DNA from: Phoebastria nigripes
Lineage: Eukaryota > Chordata > Aves > Procellariiformes > Diomedeidae
DNA: 64,000 bases
Direction: 5' to 3'
Assembly (NCBI GenBank): GCA_035582835.1
Contig: JAYKAV010001798.1
Location: 1,212,037-1,276,036 of the forward strand
A model generated the notes under the pieces. That model saw only the letters and a list, made by a program, of their open reading frames with translations, did not search any database and was not told where the DNA came from. Shown piece after piece: positions 13,001 to 24,660 of this stretch; the stretch's first letter is position 1, and the number at the start of each line of letters is the position of its first letter. A program made the translations under genes and the position numbers.

Positions 13001-16000
13001 ATGCTTCATCAAAATCTGATCATAAAATCAGTTCATATGAGCTCCTTTCAGCCTATTGCTCTGGGATGCTCAAATTGGTCAGAGCTGATATTTATATTTG
13101 CTTTGCTGGTGCAAACCTCTTGGAGAAAATGAAAACTACTTCTGCTATTGAATGGCACAAAACTAATTCCAGCTCTGTCAGAGCAAGACCTTTACCAGAA
13201 AATCCAGACTCACAGTAAGAACCCAAACTCTTCCCTCCCACGAGCAACAAAACAAGACTCCTTAAAGAACAACTAAGTATNTTAAATAACTACTTCTGCA
13301 CAGGAGGCAAAGTAACCAAAGACAGAGTTCAATGGCATACTTGGGAGCTGCGCTGTGGCTACCCTGTGGCTGAGACTGAGGCTCTGTTCACAGGACCAGT
13401 CAGGCCTTAGACTAATACTGGTCTTTCACAGCTTTAGCACCTGATCTTGTGATGTTAAATGAACTGGAAGTTGATGGCATTTTGTTGGATCTGCTTTTAA
13501 CTTCAGTGATATCCTATGCCACTAAGAATGCTGAGCAAGACAGGCTGATGTGGATTATCCTTACTCTTTGTCCTCAACCACGTGGCCAATGTCAGAGGCA
13601 GGGTGCCAAGCAGGATGTATCCTTTGGTTGAGGCAGTACAGCTGATATTGTACAAAGCCACAGGTAATGGTTTAGCAAAACAACGTGGGAATGCATGTGG
13701 GTAAAGTGAGGTCTGTTAAAGAATGATCATTACCATCAGTTTAAAAGATGCAACTTCACACTGAAGTATCTGCATTTAAAGGGGTGGTACCTACCTCAAC
13801 CGTCTTGCAGGTCTCCTCCAGCTGTGTGACTATCCCTTGCACTCTGTCATTGCTCCCCACCAGGACTGCAATGCCGTCACTTAGCTCGGACTAGGCAGTA
13901 AGGGAAGAGCAAGCGGTAGGGGGTTAGACACCATCCCACTTCAGGGTGGCACATCTAACTGTGGGGAGCCAGGGATGAATGAGCCGTACCAGGGTATTAG
14001 CTCTTCTTTCCACCAGAACTGAGGAAAATTGGAGCTTTACCTGCCCACAAGTTACCCACTAGTACTTTGACATTTGTTTCCTCTCCTGAAACACTATGGA
14101 AACGTTGACATTTTGAAACTTTTCATGGAGAAGAAGCTGTGGTTTGGAAAGGAGGAAGCACTTTGTTCTAGGAGGGTCTTCTAGATGCTTCTGTCTGAAG
14201 CGCTATGTTTCAACAGCCCCAAAATACTCCCTTTGGGTTTGTTGAGGGAAAAGTCTTTGTCTCTTGAAGGATTGGTTTTTTAAATGTCTGGGTCTAGCCA
14301 CATCACTGTAGTATTTCCCTGATGACTGTAGCTCTTGGCTCTGGAGAGAAGAGGTGGCCCATGGACATGGAGGGACCAGGGTGCTACAGAGGCCCTGGCA
14401 TAAGGGCAGTGGGGCTGGGGCTGCGGTGAGAGGGGAAGGGAGAAAAGGAGGAGGAGAAGGTGAAGGCTGAGCCACTGGCACAAGGGAAACAAGTGGAAGA
14501 AGGGAATGGCCTAAGTGTGGGGAGGGGGATGACTGTGGGGTGTCCTTAGAAGAGGAGAGGCAGAGAAGCTAGTCCCTAGGGAACTTGGTGAGGGTGCTGG
14601 GGAGGGCGAGGGGCCCTTGGCACACTGCTGTGCCACTGTGGCAGAGGCAACCGTGTCCGTGGCCTCCACAGCTTTGTAAAGGAACCTTTGAAGCATGCAT
14701 CCTGCAGCCTCTGGGTTACACCTCCAGTCTTGGGCATGGCAGCCCCTTTCTGCAGGCATGCTGGGAGGGAAACCACTGCTTGCAAATCTCCACGCAAAGG
14801 GAGTGATCAGGGGCATGGATTTGGTCCAAGAAACTTCTCCCCTTCCTCCCTCCCTTTTTGATTGAAAAGGATGTTTGTAACTACTTTCCTAAAGCAACTT
14901 CTCATTTGTAGTTTCCACACACAAGCATCTCTGTGACAAAGTTGGAGGCTGGGATTGCAAACTTGGCCTGTCTGATTGCTTGCCCCACTGGGGCCCTCCA
15001 GAAAAATGAGCTGTTTATCTCAGGAGGATAACCCAGTGAGTCAGGTTTTAAATTAATACTGTATTAAAAATAAACAAGTCTTTTACTGGTGACAGCAAGG
15101 GCAGAGGATGTTAGGTACATCCTGTGCTGCCAACTATTGAATATTCCTGCATTCACTTGCAGGAGGAGGTTTTTCACTTAACTTTTCTTAAAAATGGGAT
15201 GCTTAAAGGCAAAAGTGCCTGATAGATAACTATTTGATTTGTAATAGTCTGTTCTCTTTCCAGTCCATGTGTTGGAAATCCCACTTGTTTTTCTGATCTA
15301 AAAACACTGAAAAAAATAGATTAGGAACCTCGAAAGAGAGATCCTCAGNTTCACATCAAATCGCTGTCTAAAAGGTTTACTCACTATACTAACAAAATTT
15401 TCACTATACTAACAAAAATTGAGACACTGTAATATCTTTCTGTGTGATTTCTCATAAATTTGTTTTGCTGTGTTTCTAAACAGTTCCTACAGATTTGTGT
15501 GAGCCTTTCACTCACACACAGGAATGGCAAAGGCACCCCCAGGCCCCTTTGGAAACTGGCAGGAAGCCCGTGGGAATACTTCCCTGTCGATGGTCCTGTC
15601 AGTTGCTGGGAGGACTATGAGATACAAAAAGATATTTACCTTCTGTCGCTGGTAAACATTTGTGAGAGGAGCAACTTGGCAGTCTTTGTGGGCACCAAAG
15701 ACTTTGCACAAGGAGCAGGTGGGCATTTCACAGTTCAAACAATAGATATTAATTCTCTCATCTTCGTGCTCTTCACACATTGGCTGGTCACACTTCCTTT
15801 CGGGTCTGCAAAAGAAAACAAGTTTAAAACAAACTTGGTGCTCATGAGTTTCTGATGGCAACACTTAGAGTATCAGCATGAAATAGGGTACATTTGTATA
15901 GCAGTGTCCGAGGCTGACCTGAATACGCAGAGTAGACTTAAACCTGCCACACAGGGTGACTAAATAGACAGCAGTATCGCTTAATGTCCTGACACAACAG

Positions 16001-19000
16001 GATGTGATGACAATATAGCAACATGACTTCATATGAGGATTCCAGCTGGGAGTGTGACTGAACCCTCGCTCATATTTAAAAATGTAAATAACCTCACTAA
16101 GACTGATCTCAGACTACTCATATACTTTAATTAGCATGTTATCCAACATCTGTCTGAAATATGAAACATATGTAATTCCTTTAGAGTTCATCACGCAAAA
16201 TGTTGGGCACTTGGCCTTAATGCAGCAAAGTTCTTATTCAGGGGGCTAATTTGAAGTGAGGGTTGTAGGTATTGGTGGACCTTCATGCCCTTAACTCTGT
16301 ATCTCTGCTGATGAGCTTTGTGAGGCCCAGGTCAGGACTGTCAATATCAAACAGAACTGGGTCCTTATGGCCTTTACACTAGGCTAGCAACCAAAATAAG
16401 GTCTCACACAAATTAATTTTAGCTGGGTGGCACNTGTCTAGCTTGTACAGTGTTGAACTTTTTAACAGTAGCTGCTCAATTGTACCAGCCACCAAGGGCA
16501 CGGGTTACACAAGAAGTGTTCCTCTCCTGTGCTAAGCCAGGAGCTGTCACCAGACTATAGATCAGTCCTTATCTTCTCTTCACCAATATGATTTAGCCAT
16601 ATACACACAACTCAATCCGTGCTATTTTAGAAACGAATTTAGTTGTAGCTTCCTCTAAACAAGCCACTTAACTGACATTCCCAGTGTAAGTGAAAGCTCT
16701 GGTCCAGTCCGCGTGGGCAGGCTGATGCTTTTCTGAGCCCACGCTTCAGGCTTAGCACCCTGAGCGTGTCTGCGGCAAGCATGTGAGTGTGTGAGGATGC
16801 GGTACTGGAGCACAGGGTTAGTAGATTGATGGAGGGAGTGTGCCTGGGGGTTCAAGCCTCCAAAGGTTGCCACTCCTGCTGTGTCAACATGAAATCTTTC
16901 CAATATAAGCCATTATCCCCTTCTGCTACCATTTGGAAGGAGAACTATGACTATTTCCCATAGCAAGTGGAGCAATGGCGTCATAGAAATTTATCTTTTC
17001 ATCATTAGATAGAAAATATTTTCCAAAACCATAGAATTTAATGGAATTAAATGGCAACAATTTTTTAAAAGCCATTCTACAGAGCTCTGTAGCAAGGAGG
17101 CAACCAGTCATTCTATTACAAGTTTAAAAATCTATGGAAAGATCATTATTTTAGATTATATTACAACAGAGTTCTTCCATACTGTTTAGTATAGTGGACA
17201 TGGCATTTATTTTTTAATGACAAGTTATTTATTTTTTCTCTTCTGAAGGGAATGGAACGTGATCAATTAGATGAGTTTAAAAAAAGATCAAGCACCAAAG
17301 AAAACGTCTCATGCATTCATATTTTTTAATTTCAGGAGGGCACTGGAATTTAAAGNGTTCATAAGGAAAATCTGTAATCTGCAATATAACACAATATACC
17401 AGAATAAAACAAGACAGACACTTCTGAAGAAAGCCTGTATTATTTGGGTCAAATTTCCAGCATACATTTACATAAGGCACTCAGTGTGTCAAATCCAGCA
17501 TCATTTCAACGCTAGTCAAAAGAGGTGTGTCTCCACTATAAGGAATGCTTTACATTGTTTGCAGATGACTGCAAATAGCCCCTAATATATTCATGCTATA
17601 GTGCACCAGTGGGAGGGCCTGCATGAGAGGGCAATAACAGACAATGAATTTCAAAGTGATTAATTAAGCCTGAAATAGCTGCTCTTCCTGCAAATATTTA
17701 CAAGACCAGAACCAGAAACTACTAGAATGTTATTTGACACTGGAATAGTGCCACTAGCATGAAAGACATATTGCACAGGGCAAAAAGGCGATGGTGTCAA
17801 GCAAGTTCAGCCAGAAGTAGCCAACCTTCAAAGGTGCCGCAAAGAGCTGGAAGAAACCTGGCAGAACTCCCTGAACTAGTGGGGCCCTGAAGACAGTGAC
17901 AGAAGACTAGAAGTAAACAGATCTATAGTCTCCTCCCTAGGCTTTGCAAAAGGAGATGTTTTTAGCAGAACATTCCCTGACTTCAGAGGAGATATTCTAG
18001 GTCTATGTAGGTGTAGCAAAGGCCAAAACACAACCCCTAAGTTTGAAATGGTGGCTGCTCCTGAAATGAAAGATTAGAGAGTAGCCAGTAGGAAAATGAC
18101 AGCATGGCTTTAGTAGAAGAAAAGATTCTTCATAAATGTGCTTGTGACCAAAGAAGTGGCAGGTAGCTGAAATGGCCTAACAGCTTTGTGCTCTTGTTCT
18201 CTGACCCTGCTCTTTGAGATGCTAAGCCTGTGTTTGACTGCTACAGGCTTATTCTTTTCCATTAAAATTGGATTTGGACCTTAATGTGTGGAGTGTTGTG
18301 CATGTTTTATGGAGAGGAGGATTCTCAGCACTGGTGAGGCCATACCTGGAGTACTGGGTCTAGTTCTGGGCTCCCCAGTACATGAGAGTCATGGACGTAC
18401 CAGAGAGAGTCCAACAAAGGGCCCTGAAGATGATTAAGGGTCTAGAGCATCTCTCCTGTGAGGAGAGGCTGAGAGAGCTGGGACCTTCAGCCTGGATAAG
18501 AGAGGGTTCGGGGGGATCTTAACAATGACCTTGATCTTATCAATACCTTTGGTTATCTAAATACCTGAAAGGAGGGTGTAANGAGGATGGAGCCAGGCTC
18601 TTTGCAGTGGTGCCCAGTGACAGGACCAGAGGCAATGGGCACAAACTGAAACACAGGAGGTTCCCTCTGAACATCAGGAAACACTTTTTCACTGTGAGGG
18701 TGACCGAGCGCTGGCACAGGTTGTCCAGAGAGGTTGTAGAGTCTCCTTCCTTGGAGATACTCAAAAGCCATCTGGACATGGTCCTGGGCAACTGGCTCTG
18801 CATGGCCCTGCTTGAGCAGTGGGGTTGGACCAGATGACCTCCAGAGGTCCCGTTCAACCTCAGCCATTTTGTGATTCTGTGATTTGGTGAGGAAATGCAA
18901 AGCTGCTGGGCACATAAAGGAGCACAGTTTAATTAAGGACATAGTAAGACCTCAGCAAAACCACTGTTTAATTAGAAGGCATGTTTTCCTTAGGATTTCT

Positions 19001-22000
19001 ACAAATCCAGAAAGGTCTCTACTGAAATCCTGAATCCAGCTTTGATAGTGGAGGATACTGAGGACCCTAAGATAGCTGTAGCCCTTCCTGTACCATCACA
19101 TCACCTAGTGCCTGCACCTGGTCAGGGGATGGAGACAATCCGCATGACTGTATGAGGCAGAGTCAGGTCATTAGTGAAGATATTAGAGTGTATTGGTCCC
19201 AGTATCAGTCTCGGGCATACACCACTAATGACTGGCCTCCACCTGACTTCATGCTGCTCACCATAACCCTTTGAGTCTGGCAGTNCAGCCAGATTTCAGT
19301 CCACCTCCCTGTCCACTGTCCACTCTAGACCTTATTTCATCAGTTTGTCAATAAAGATGTTACAAGAGACAGTGTCGAAAGTCTAGATAAACAACATCCA
19401 CTGCTCTCCTCTCATTCACTGCNTTAGTCATCTCACTATAAAAGGCTATCAGGTTGGTCAGGCATGATTTCCCCTTCATAATTCCATACTGACTATTTCT
19501 AATCACTTTCTTGTCTTTCATATGTTTGAAAATGCTTTCCAGGAGGGTTTGCTCCAGGGACCAGTGTGAGGATGACCAGCCTGTAGTTCCCTGGATTCTC
19601 CTCCTTGCACTTCTTGAAGATGGGAGTAACATTTTCTTTCTTCCAGGTTCCTCAGGAACCTATCCCGATTACCACAACCTTTCAAAGATTATTGACAGTG
19701 GCCTTGCAATGACATCAGCCAGCTCCCTCACCACTCATGGGCGCCTCCCATCAGGATGTCCAGTTTTTTTTAAATATTCCCTAACCGGCTCCCCCTCCAC
19801 TGAGGGTAAGTCTTCCTTGCTCTAGACTTTCCCGCTGGTCTTGGGGGCCTGGGATTCCTGAAGGCTGATCTGACCAGTAAAGACTGAGGTGAAGAAGGTG
19901 TTGAGTACCTTGGCCTTTTCCATGTCCTTTGTCACAGGAGCCCCTGCCCCATTTAGCAGTGGACCCACACTTTCCCTAATCTTCCTTTTGCTGCTTGTGT
20001 ACCTGTAGAAGCTCTTCTTGTTAGTCTTCATGGCCCTCGCCAGATTCCGTTCCAGTTGGGCTTTGGCTTTCCTAACTCCATCTGTGCATGCTTGGACAGT
20101 GTCTCAAAATATTCCTGAGTCACCTGTCCACATTTTTTTTGCTTCTTTTTTAATGTTTTATTTTTAACAGGAGTTCCTTGTTAATCAGTAGAGGTATCCT
20201 GCCACCATTGCTTGAGTCCCTCTATATGGGAATGGACCATTCTTGCGCTTGGCGGAGGTGGTCCTTGAAAATCAACAACAATGATGGACTCTCCCAAAAG
20301 CAGTGAAAAACCCATCAATGCCCAGGGTAGAAATGGGGCTTGAAAAATGAGAAGACCAAAAAAGTTCATATGGACATAGGGATTCCTGCAGTTCTATTAC
20401 ACTAGTACTATTGTGAATGCCTGGCCCAAGAAAAGTATTGGCGCGGGTGAGCTTGGGGCTTTGTCTCCGTGGGGAGTTGGAGGAGATCCAGGTGATCTCT
20501 CTCCTCATCTCTTTTGCTGCACAGTCTGCGGGACTCCTCCTGCAGCTCCCTTGCTTGGTGACCTGTGGACAGGGAGTCCATGTCCCTCGCCCAGCCTATC
20601 TGAGATCCCCAGGCATCCCTGCAGCCCGTCCTGGAAAGCCACGTCCTCCCTCGGGAGCTCTGGCTGAGGCCTCTGTGGTGTCAGGGATAGCTGCTCCTGG
20701 TGGTGCTGGCTACCCTGTCCTGCAGCACGTCACCACCATTGCAGAGCCCGTGCACGCTGCTCTCAGCACAGCGCCTGGTCCCTGCTGTGCATGCTGCTGC
20801 ACGCACTGCTCCATCTGTGCTCAGGGCTGCAGAGACAGCCTGTACCTAGGGCTCTCCCTGGTAGGTGCGAGGGAGAAAAAGCACTCGACCCTGCCTGATC
20901 AGGATTCAGCTGGTAACAAAGCCCAAAGCACCTCTTGATCAGGAATAGCCAGATGAGCTCGTTAGAGGCTGCCAGAGCTTGCGAGAAGTCACAGCCTCCT
21001 GTTGCTATGCTTTCCTGGCGGCAGCAGGCACCCTGGTGTTAACTCAGATAGTTGAGGTAATCAGTGGCCTACAGACTTTCAATCATTGGTTTAATATTTT
21101 AGCCAACTCTATTTCCACTGGGTTCAGTCCTTTGCCCTCCTTTAAAGCTTTGTAGGAGCCACATCCTGCTTGAAGATTTCTTTCCTTGTGTTGCTAATAG
21201 ATTCTAAATTGGGCAACAGGCTACGCTGCCATCAGCTGGAATTTGATGAGCAATGGGACAAAAGACCATATGATGTGATTTTTAGTAATAGGAGGGGCTG
21301 CATGTGAGGGCTTGGGCAGACCCTCCCAACCCCATAGCCCAGCTCCTGCCCCAGCTTTTATTTCAAAAAAACCAATTCCTTAATTCAAATAGAAACTCAA
21401 TTTTTAAAACACATTTTTGAAATAAATTATTTTTGCCTAAACAGGAGACAAAGCTTACTCCCTAGGTGAATTCCCCTCACTCTCCTAAGTTCATATGAAA
21501 TGCAGCTGGGAGACGTCATCATTCTGGCACACAAAGTTATGGTGAATTATACCCACAGGAGGACTCGAGGGGAAAAGGCTTCTGTCTGGAAATCACAGGT
21601 GCTGCCACTTTGAAGGGTTGTCTTGGGAAGAAACAAGGAGGCAAAAGTCACATCTCACCCTTCCTTTTATGGACCTCTGCCAGACCCCAGCCCTCAGTTT
21701 GGAAGAGACTGGTACAAAAGGAAGAAGTGGAGAAGACCTGATTTCCCTTGACTTTTTGGTTTCAGTGGGACAGCACAGGGTAAAGCCATAGCAGATCTTG
21801 CTCACACTCTCATGGGAGCCTGAGGAACGTTAGGTGGAGGGAGATAAGCAGCTGAGGCCTACGAAGTGCCAAATAGTTTAGATAATGCTGCTATGCATTG
21901 CGGCTGCTNCGTAACACTGATGATAACTTTCATTCTAAGGACATACATGAAGGTTAAATAAGCACCTTACAGACTAAATAAATGAAGCTTTTGGACAAAT

Positions 22001-24426
22001 GTCTAAGCAAATATATGTTCATATTTGTATTTTTTTCTATTCTCCCTTTTTATTCATCATGTTGTGTTTTACTTTCATGGAATTTAAAAAAAATCTGCTA
22101 AATCTCTTACATTTCTGTTTAACTGAATTTTGTTCCAATTGCCCATGAACTACACGGGAAAAGGAGCTGCGTTTCTTTACTTTTTAGGTTAAATATATCT
22201 GTGAGCTGAAAAAAACCCAAAACCAAGAAAGACATGAGGCCACACATGTCCAGCTTATTTGGTCAAAAGCAAAGTCCACCACCATAGCTTTGCTGATTCA
22301 TTTCCTCCGAGATTTTCCTGACTAAAATAATATTTGGGTATCAATGACACACACAAGGGTAGCTGACCTTCCCTTGGCACTGAGCGTGAAGGGCAGCAGG
22401 ACAATTTTTAGCCAACTTCGTGCTCTCCGACGCTTTGGAGCTCCAACCTATGCCCAGCTACAACAGTACCTGAAGGGATTCAAACAGCCAAGAATAGCCA
22501 AAGCCACCGCCAGGCTCCAAAACATCCTCTCTGCTGGTGAATCTTTTCCTCTGCCAGAAAAGGGTAGAAGTGCCCTAAGCCACCCGAGGAGCCGGGCTCC
22601 AACGGTTGTGTCTGCCTGCTCCAGTGATATCACCTCATTGTCCCTGTGAAACCCAGCTCCTTGTTGGGGGTGGGATGGGTAGACTGTCAGGGAGCACAGC
22701 CAGGATTACACCTTCCTTCAGGTGTACAAAACACCTTGCCATACAAAACTGACCCTATGGATGCACGCTGGAGACAACAGGCGGCTTCCCTGGGCAAGAG
22801 CTGCTTGCTTGGCAGCCTGGGACCAGGCTTAGCTTCCCCCCTACTAAGTTCCCCAAGGTGGTACCATGCATCCAACCCATCCCAGGGCAAGAGAGACGAG
22901 AACACAACATTTTTCTATTGCTGGATCCGTTACACACCCAATGCAGGCAATTAACATTCAGGAGTAATCTTACTTTTTAGGATTAACCGACTCCTCTGCC
23001 CTGGGGTCCTGATTCTTGTGCACAGCCACACAGCACTGATATGTATTATTTCTGGCTNTTCCTTCTCTTTTATGGAGTCCTAAATAAGACTTGATTTCAT
23101 GAGTTCATGTCCCAAGNTGACAGGAATGGAGATTTTTTTATTGAGTTTTGATTTGACATCTTCTGCCTGAAATTCAGTTTTCGTCTTGTTTGCACTGTCT
23201 GTCCCTCAGGATTTTCTAACAAGATCTGAAATTTCTTTCCCTTCTTTAGCATGAGAACACACAGGTTAAAGACAAATAAGATTTGTCTGTACTGTTTTTA
23301 AAATAAATGATATGAACCTAGCTACTTTTCCCTTATTCATGTGAGCAGCCGTGCTGACCTCAAGGACTTTGCTTACACAGGTAAGTGTTGCTCATGTGAA
23401 TAAGCATGGCACAATCCTCTGCTGTAAGTGGAAGCAGGGAAATTCAGCATCTATTTGGATACGGTCTACTGTGTTCAGTGAGAGCTGACTCCATTGCACA
23501 GCAAACAGACAGGCATGCACGGCAGCACGGTCCCTTTCCACATTTCCAAGAGAGAAAACAACTACATCATTTTGTGTGACAAACAGAAAGACCAGAAGGC
23601 CACCGCAGTCTCCTAAGCCATTTCTGCTTTTGTGGCAAACCTCCTCTGCAGGGGACACATTCACTCGTTACCTTGTGGACTCCTGCTTGTAGATGTCGAT
23701 GATGTTCTCCACCAGCAGGTTCCTCTGGAGCCCGTAGACGCCATGCCGGTCGAGGACCACTTCGTGCCTACAGGAGGGACAGCGAAAGCGGCCTCCCGAC
23801 GCCATGGTTGTGCCTCCCCTGGTCGGCAGGTAGGGGTTGGAGGCCTGCTCTTGCCAAGCAGCACAAGGAGAGGTGAGTAAGGCCATGCAAAACCATGAAA
23901 ACCTCTTTCAAAAGCAGCGGGGCAAAAACATGCTTGTAGCAAACCATTTGTCAACATGCCCAAGGAGAGGGTAGGTCCAACAAGCTGCCCCCAGGAAAGC
24001 CCCTGGTGACTGCAGGGTGAGGGGCCGGTTCCTCAGCTCACACACGCGGCCATGTCCCCGCAGCTAACAGGTGACACTTTAATCTGCTACGAGCTCAGCC
24101 CTGGCGCCCAGGGACGCTCAACTTCTGCTTTAAATCACTCCCCACCCAGTCTTACCGACTGTTAAAAGCAATTCACTGAAACGTGTAAAAATCTGCTTTT
24201 CCATTAATTTCAGCCGGTGCCGCTTGGGAAGCAGAGCTTTCTGCAGGAGGAAACCTACCTGGAAAATGTCGCTGGCGCATTTCCGACAGAGGTTGTGCTG
24301 ACAGGGCAGGATGACCACAGGCTTGGTGAACATCTCCAGGCAGATGGGGCAAATCAGCTGTTTCTCCAGGTTATCCATGGTTTGCTGCTCTTTGGAGAAG
24401 GACTTGTAGTTCAGGGAGGTGCTCAT
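3674..24426 (-). CDS. TRIM55: TRIM55 (MuRF2) E3 ubiquitin ligase, nine coding exons
   Basis: Muscle RING-finger protein of the MuRF family, which binds sarcomeric titin and microtubules and ubiquitinates muscle proteins. Exons run 24426-24259, 23844-23672, 15805-15640, 13890-13795, 9812-9579, 8555-8533, 8433-8309, 6128-5911 and 4027-3674. Every junction is GT/AG, and the exons join to 1557 nt, or 518 codons plus stop; human TRIM55 is about 548 aa. The RING is residues 26-81 (C26, C29, C42, H44, C47, C50, C78, C81). The B-box is about 119-160 (C124, H127, C136, C139, C144, C147, H153). A coiled coil and COS region span about 170-328, then a glutamate-rich stretch (about 329-365) and a Pro/Ala/Ser-rich tail. 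The start was chosen by homology; an in-frame ATG lies 7 codons upstream. TRIM63 and TRIM54 are less likely because the acidic exon and the tail with YPSWYK fit TRIM55. DNAJC5B lies upstream on the same strand, as in human. Confidence 0.95.
4028..5910 (-). other. TRIM55: TRIM55 intron between exons 8 and 9
   Basis: AT-rich intron. No further exon, tRNA or recognised repeat seen. Confidence 0.7.
5911..6128 (-). CDS. TRIM55: TRIM55 coding exon 8 (acidic region)
   Basis: 218 nt encoding residues 329-401. The first half is almost all Glu/Asp, from GA-rich codons; the second half is Pro/Ala-rich and ends PAAPAGQ. The acceptor is attag|AG and the donor CAG|gtaaga. The sequence is poorly conserved against human, but its position, phase and acidic character match TRIM55. 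Confidence 0.9.
6129..8308 (-). other. TRIM55: TRIM55 intron between exons 7 and 8
   Basis: 2.2-kb intron. Short open frames near 6.1-6.5 and 7.1-7.5 kb occur on both strands and match no family I know. No repeat recognised. Confidence 0.7.
8309..8433 (-). CDS. TRIM55: TRIM55 coding exon 7 (COS-box region)
   Basis: 125 nt, phase 2 in and phase 1 out, completing K287 and encoding residues 288-328. It contains [20 protein letters not shown] and ends IREIDFDR, as in the COS box of MuRF proteins that supports microtubule binding. The acceptor is ttttag|A and the donor GAG|gtatgt. Confidence 0.95.
8533..8555 (-). CDS. TRIM55: TRIM55 coding exon 6 (23-nt microexon)
   Basis: Only 23 nt, encoding NAKTLLQ plus two bases of K287. 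The acceptor is tcacag|AAT and the donor AAAA|gtaagt. It is separated from exon 7 by a 99-bp intron. The 23-nt exon is expected in TRIM genes of this class. Confidence 0.9.
9579..9812 (-). CDS. TRIM55: TRIM55 coding exon 5 (coiled coil)
   Basis: 234 nt encoding residues 202-279, phase 0 on both sides. It includes [20 protein letters not shown] and ends [10 protein letters not shown], with a heptad-like, charged helical pattern. The acceptor is tcacag|GAA and the donor CAG|gtataa. The 234-nt size is the usual long coiled-coil exon of TRIM genes. Confidence 0.95.
9813..13794 (-). other. TRIM55: TRIM55 intron between exons 4 and 5
   Basis: 4.0-kb AT-rich intron with two isolated N's (10311, 13281). 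No gene, RNA or recognised repeat seen. Confidence 0.7.
13795..13890 (-). CDS. TRIM55: TRIM55 coding exon 4 (start of coiled coil)
   Basis: 96 nt encoding residues 170-201, beginning [12 protein letters not shown] and ending ETCKTVE. It is phase 0 on both sides, with acceptor cctag|TCC and donor GAG|gtaggt. The 96-nt phase-0 size fits a TRIM coiled-coil exon. Confidence 0.95.
13891..15639 (-). other. TRIM55: TRIM55 intron between exons 3 and 4
   Basis: 1.7-kb intron with a purine-rich patch near 14.39-14.56 kb and a 20-bp tandem duplication at 15381-15420. No gene seen. Confidence 0.7.
15381..15420. repeat. 20-bp tandem duplication
   Basis: Two adjacent copies of tcactatactaacaaaattt, the second differing at two bases near its end. 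It is intronic, about 240 bp 5' of the end of TRIM55 exon 3. A recent local slippage product. Confidence 0.85.
15640..15805 (-). CDS. TRIM55: TRIM55 coding exon 3 (B-box zinc finger)
   Basis: 166 nt encoding the end of R114 through K169. B-box type 2 ligands are visible in CEEH, CLNC, CSLC and GAH. It ends VYQRQK and is followed by donor AAG|gtaaat. The acceptor is tttgcag|A after a pyrimidine-rich tract. Confidence 0.95.
18310..18890 (+). mobile_element. CR1 LINE, 3' end fragment
   Basis: Shows the run of phrases typical of the avian CR1 3' end: an early stretch around ggagtactgggtctagttct, then the ACAGGACCAGAGGCAATGGG block, then GGTTGGACCAGATGACCTCC. It ends in a gtgattctgtgattt repeat, the CR1 3' terminal signature. 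The element is 5'-truncated, as is usual for CR1. Its orientation is opposite to TRIM55. It is too decayed to be active (one N, no intact frame). Confidence 0.93.
19050..20280 (-). mobile_element. CR1 LINE fragment with reverse-transcriptase remnants
   Basis: The minus strand carries decayed CR1 ORF2. Pieces in order are a segment with [14 protein letters not shown] and [18 protein letters not shown] at about 20030-19822, then the RT segment with [18 protein letters not shown] and AVDVVYLDF at about 19632-19390. Further on are readable remnants of the SWRPVISGV...LGPI block towards 19100. Stops, shifts and two N's (19285, 19423) break it. It lacks the CR1 3' terminus here and is a dead copy. 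Confidence 0.9.
23672..23844 (-). CDS. TRIM55: TRIM55 coding exon 2 (second half of RING)
   Basis: 173 nt encoding residues 57-113 plus two bases of R114. It has the last RING ligand pair C78-x2-C81 in the context [10 protein letters not shown], and the MuRF-family segment [18 protein letters not shown]. The acceptor is gagcag|GCC and the donor AG|gtaacg. The intron before it is only 414 bp. Confidence 0.95.
24259..24426 (-). CDS. TRIM55: TRIM55 coding exon 1 (N-terminus, first half of RING)
   Basis: 168 nt encoding residues 1-56, starting [10 protein letters not shown] and ending SDIFQ. It carries zinc ligands C26, C29, C42, H44, C47 and C50. The donor is CAG|gtaggt, phase 0. The open frame extends upstream to another ATG at 24447 (MPLEKLG before the chosen start); the chosen ATG matches the known family N-terminus. 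Confidence 0.95.
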
Positions 24427-24660
24427 CCCTAGCTTTTCCAGGGGCATATGCTCAGGATCACGGCCTCGCGGAGGGGTTTCCAGGTTAATTTCCCTTGAAA
24501 TAAGTCCAAGGCTGTGCTGTGATCAGAGACTCTCTGGGTTGCTCTGGCCGGAGGACATTGTTTAAACGAGGGGCCGAAGGGAGCTGGGACTGTTTTTAGC
24601 AGCACAGCGTCACAAGATGCCATCCTGCCGTGCCCATATAAGCGCGTGAGAGAAGGACAG
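24427..24660 (-). promoter_or_regulatory. Putative TRIM55 promoter and 5' UTR
   Basis: Upstream of the chosen ATG. On the minus strand a TATA-like, CArG-like CTTATATGGG lies at 24642-24633, about 210 bp 5' of the ATG. A MEF2-like CTAAAAACAG (one mismatch to consensus) lies at 24599-24590. Both motif types are common in striated-muscle promoters. The transcription start cannot be fixed from sequence, so this is inference. Confidence 0.4.

Larger units (their letters stand above)
15806..23671 (-). other. TRIM55: TRIM55 intron between exons 2 and 3 (with CR1 copies)
   Basis: The largest TRIM55 intron, 7.9 kb. It holds two CR1-type LINE fragments in opposite orientation (listed separately). The rest shows no gene or RNA I can support. 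GC-rich open frames at 20.4-20.9 and 22.3-22.9 kb match nothing recognised. Confidence 0.7.

Noticed and set aside
20417..20938. 173-residue open frame on the plus strand in a TRIM55 intron
   Set aside because: No recognised domain; Pro/Ala/Cys-rich composition from GC-rich DNA next to a CR1 copy.
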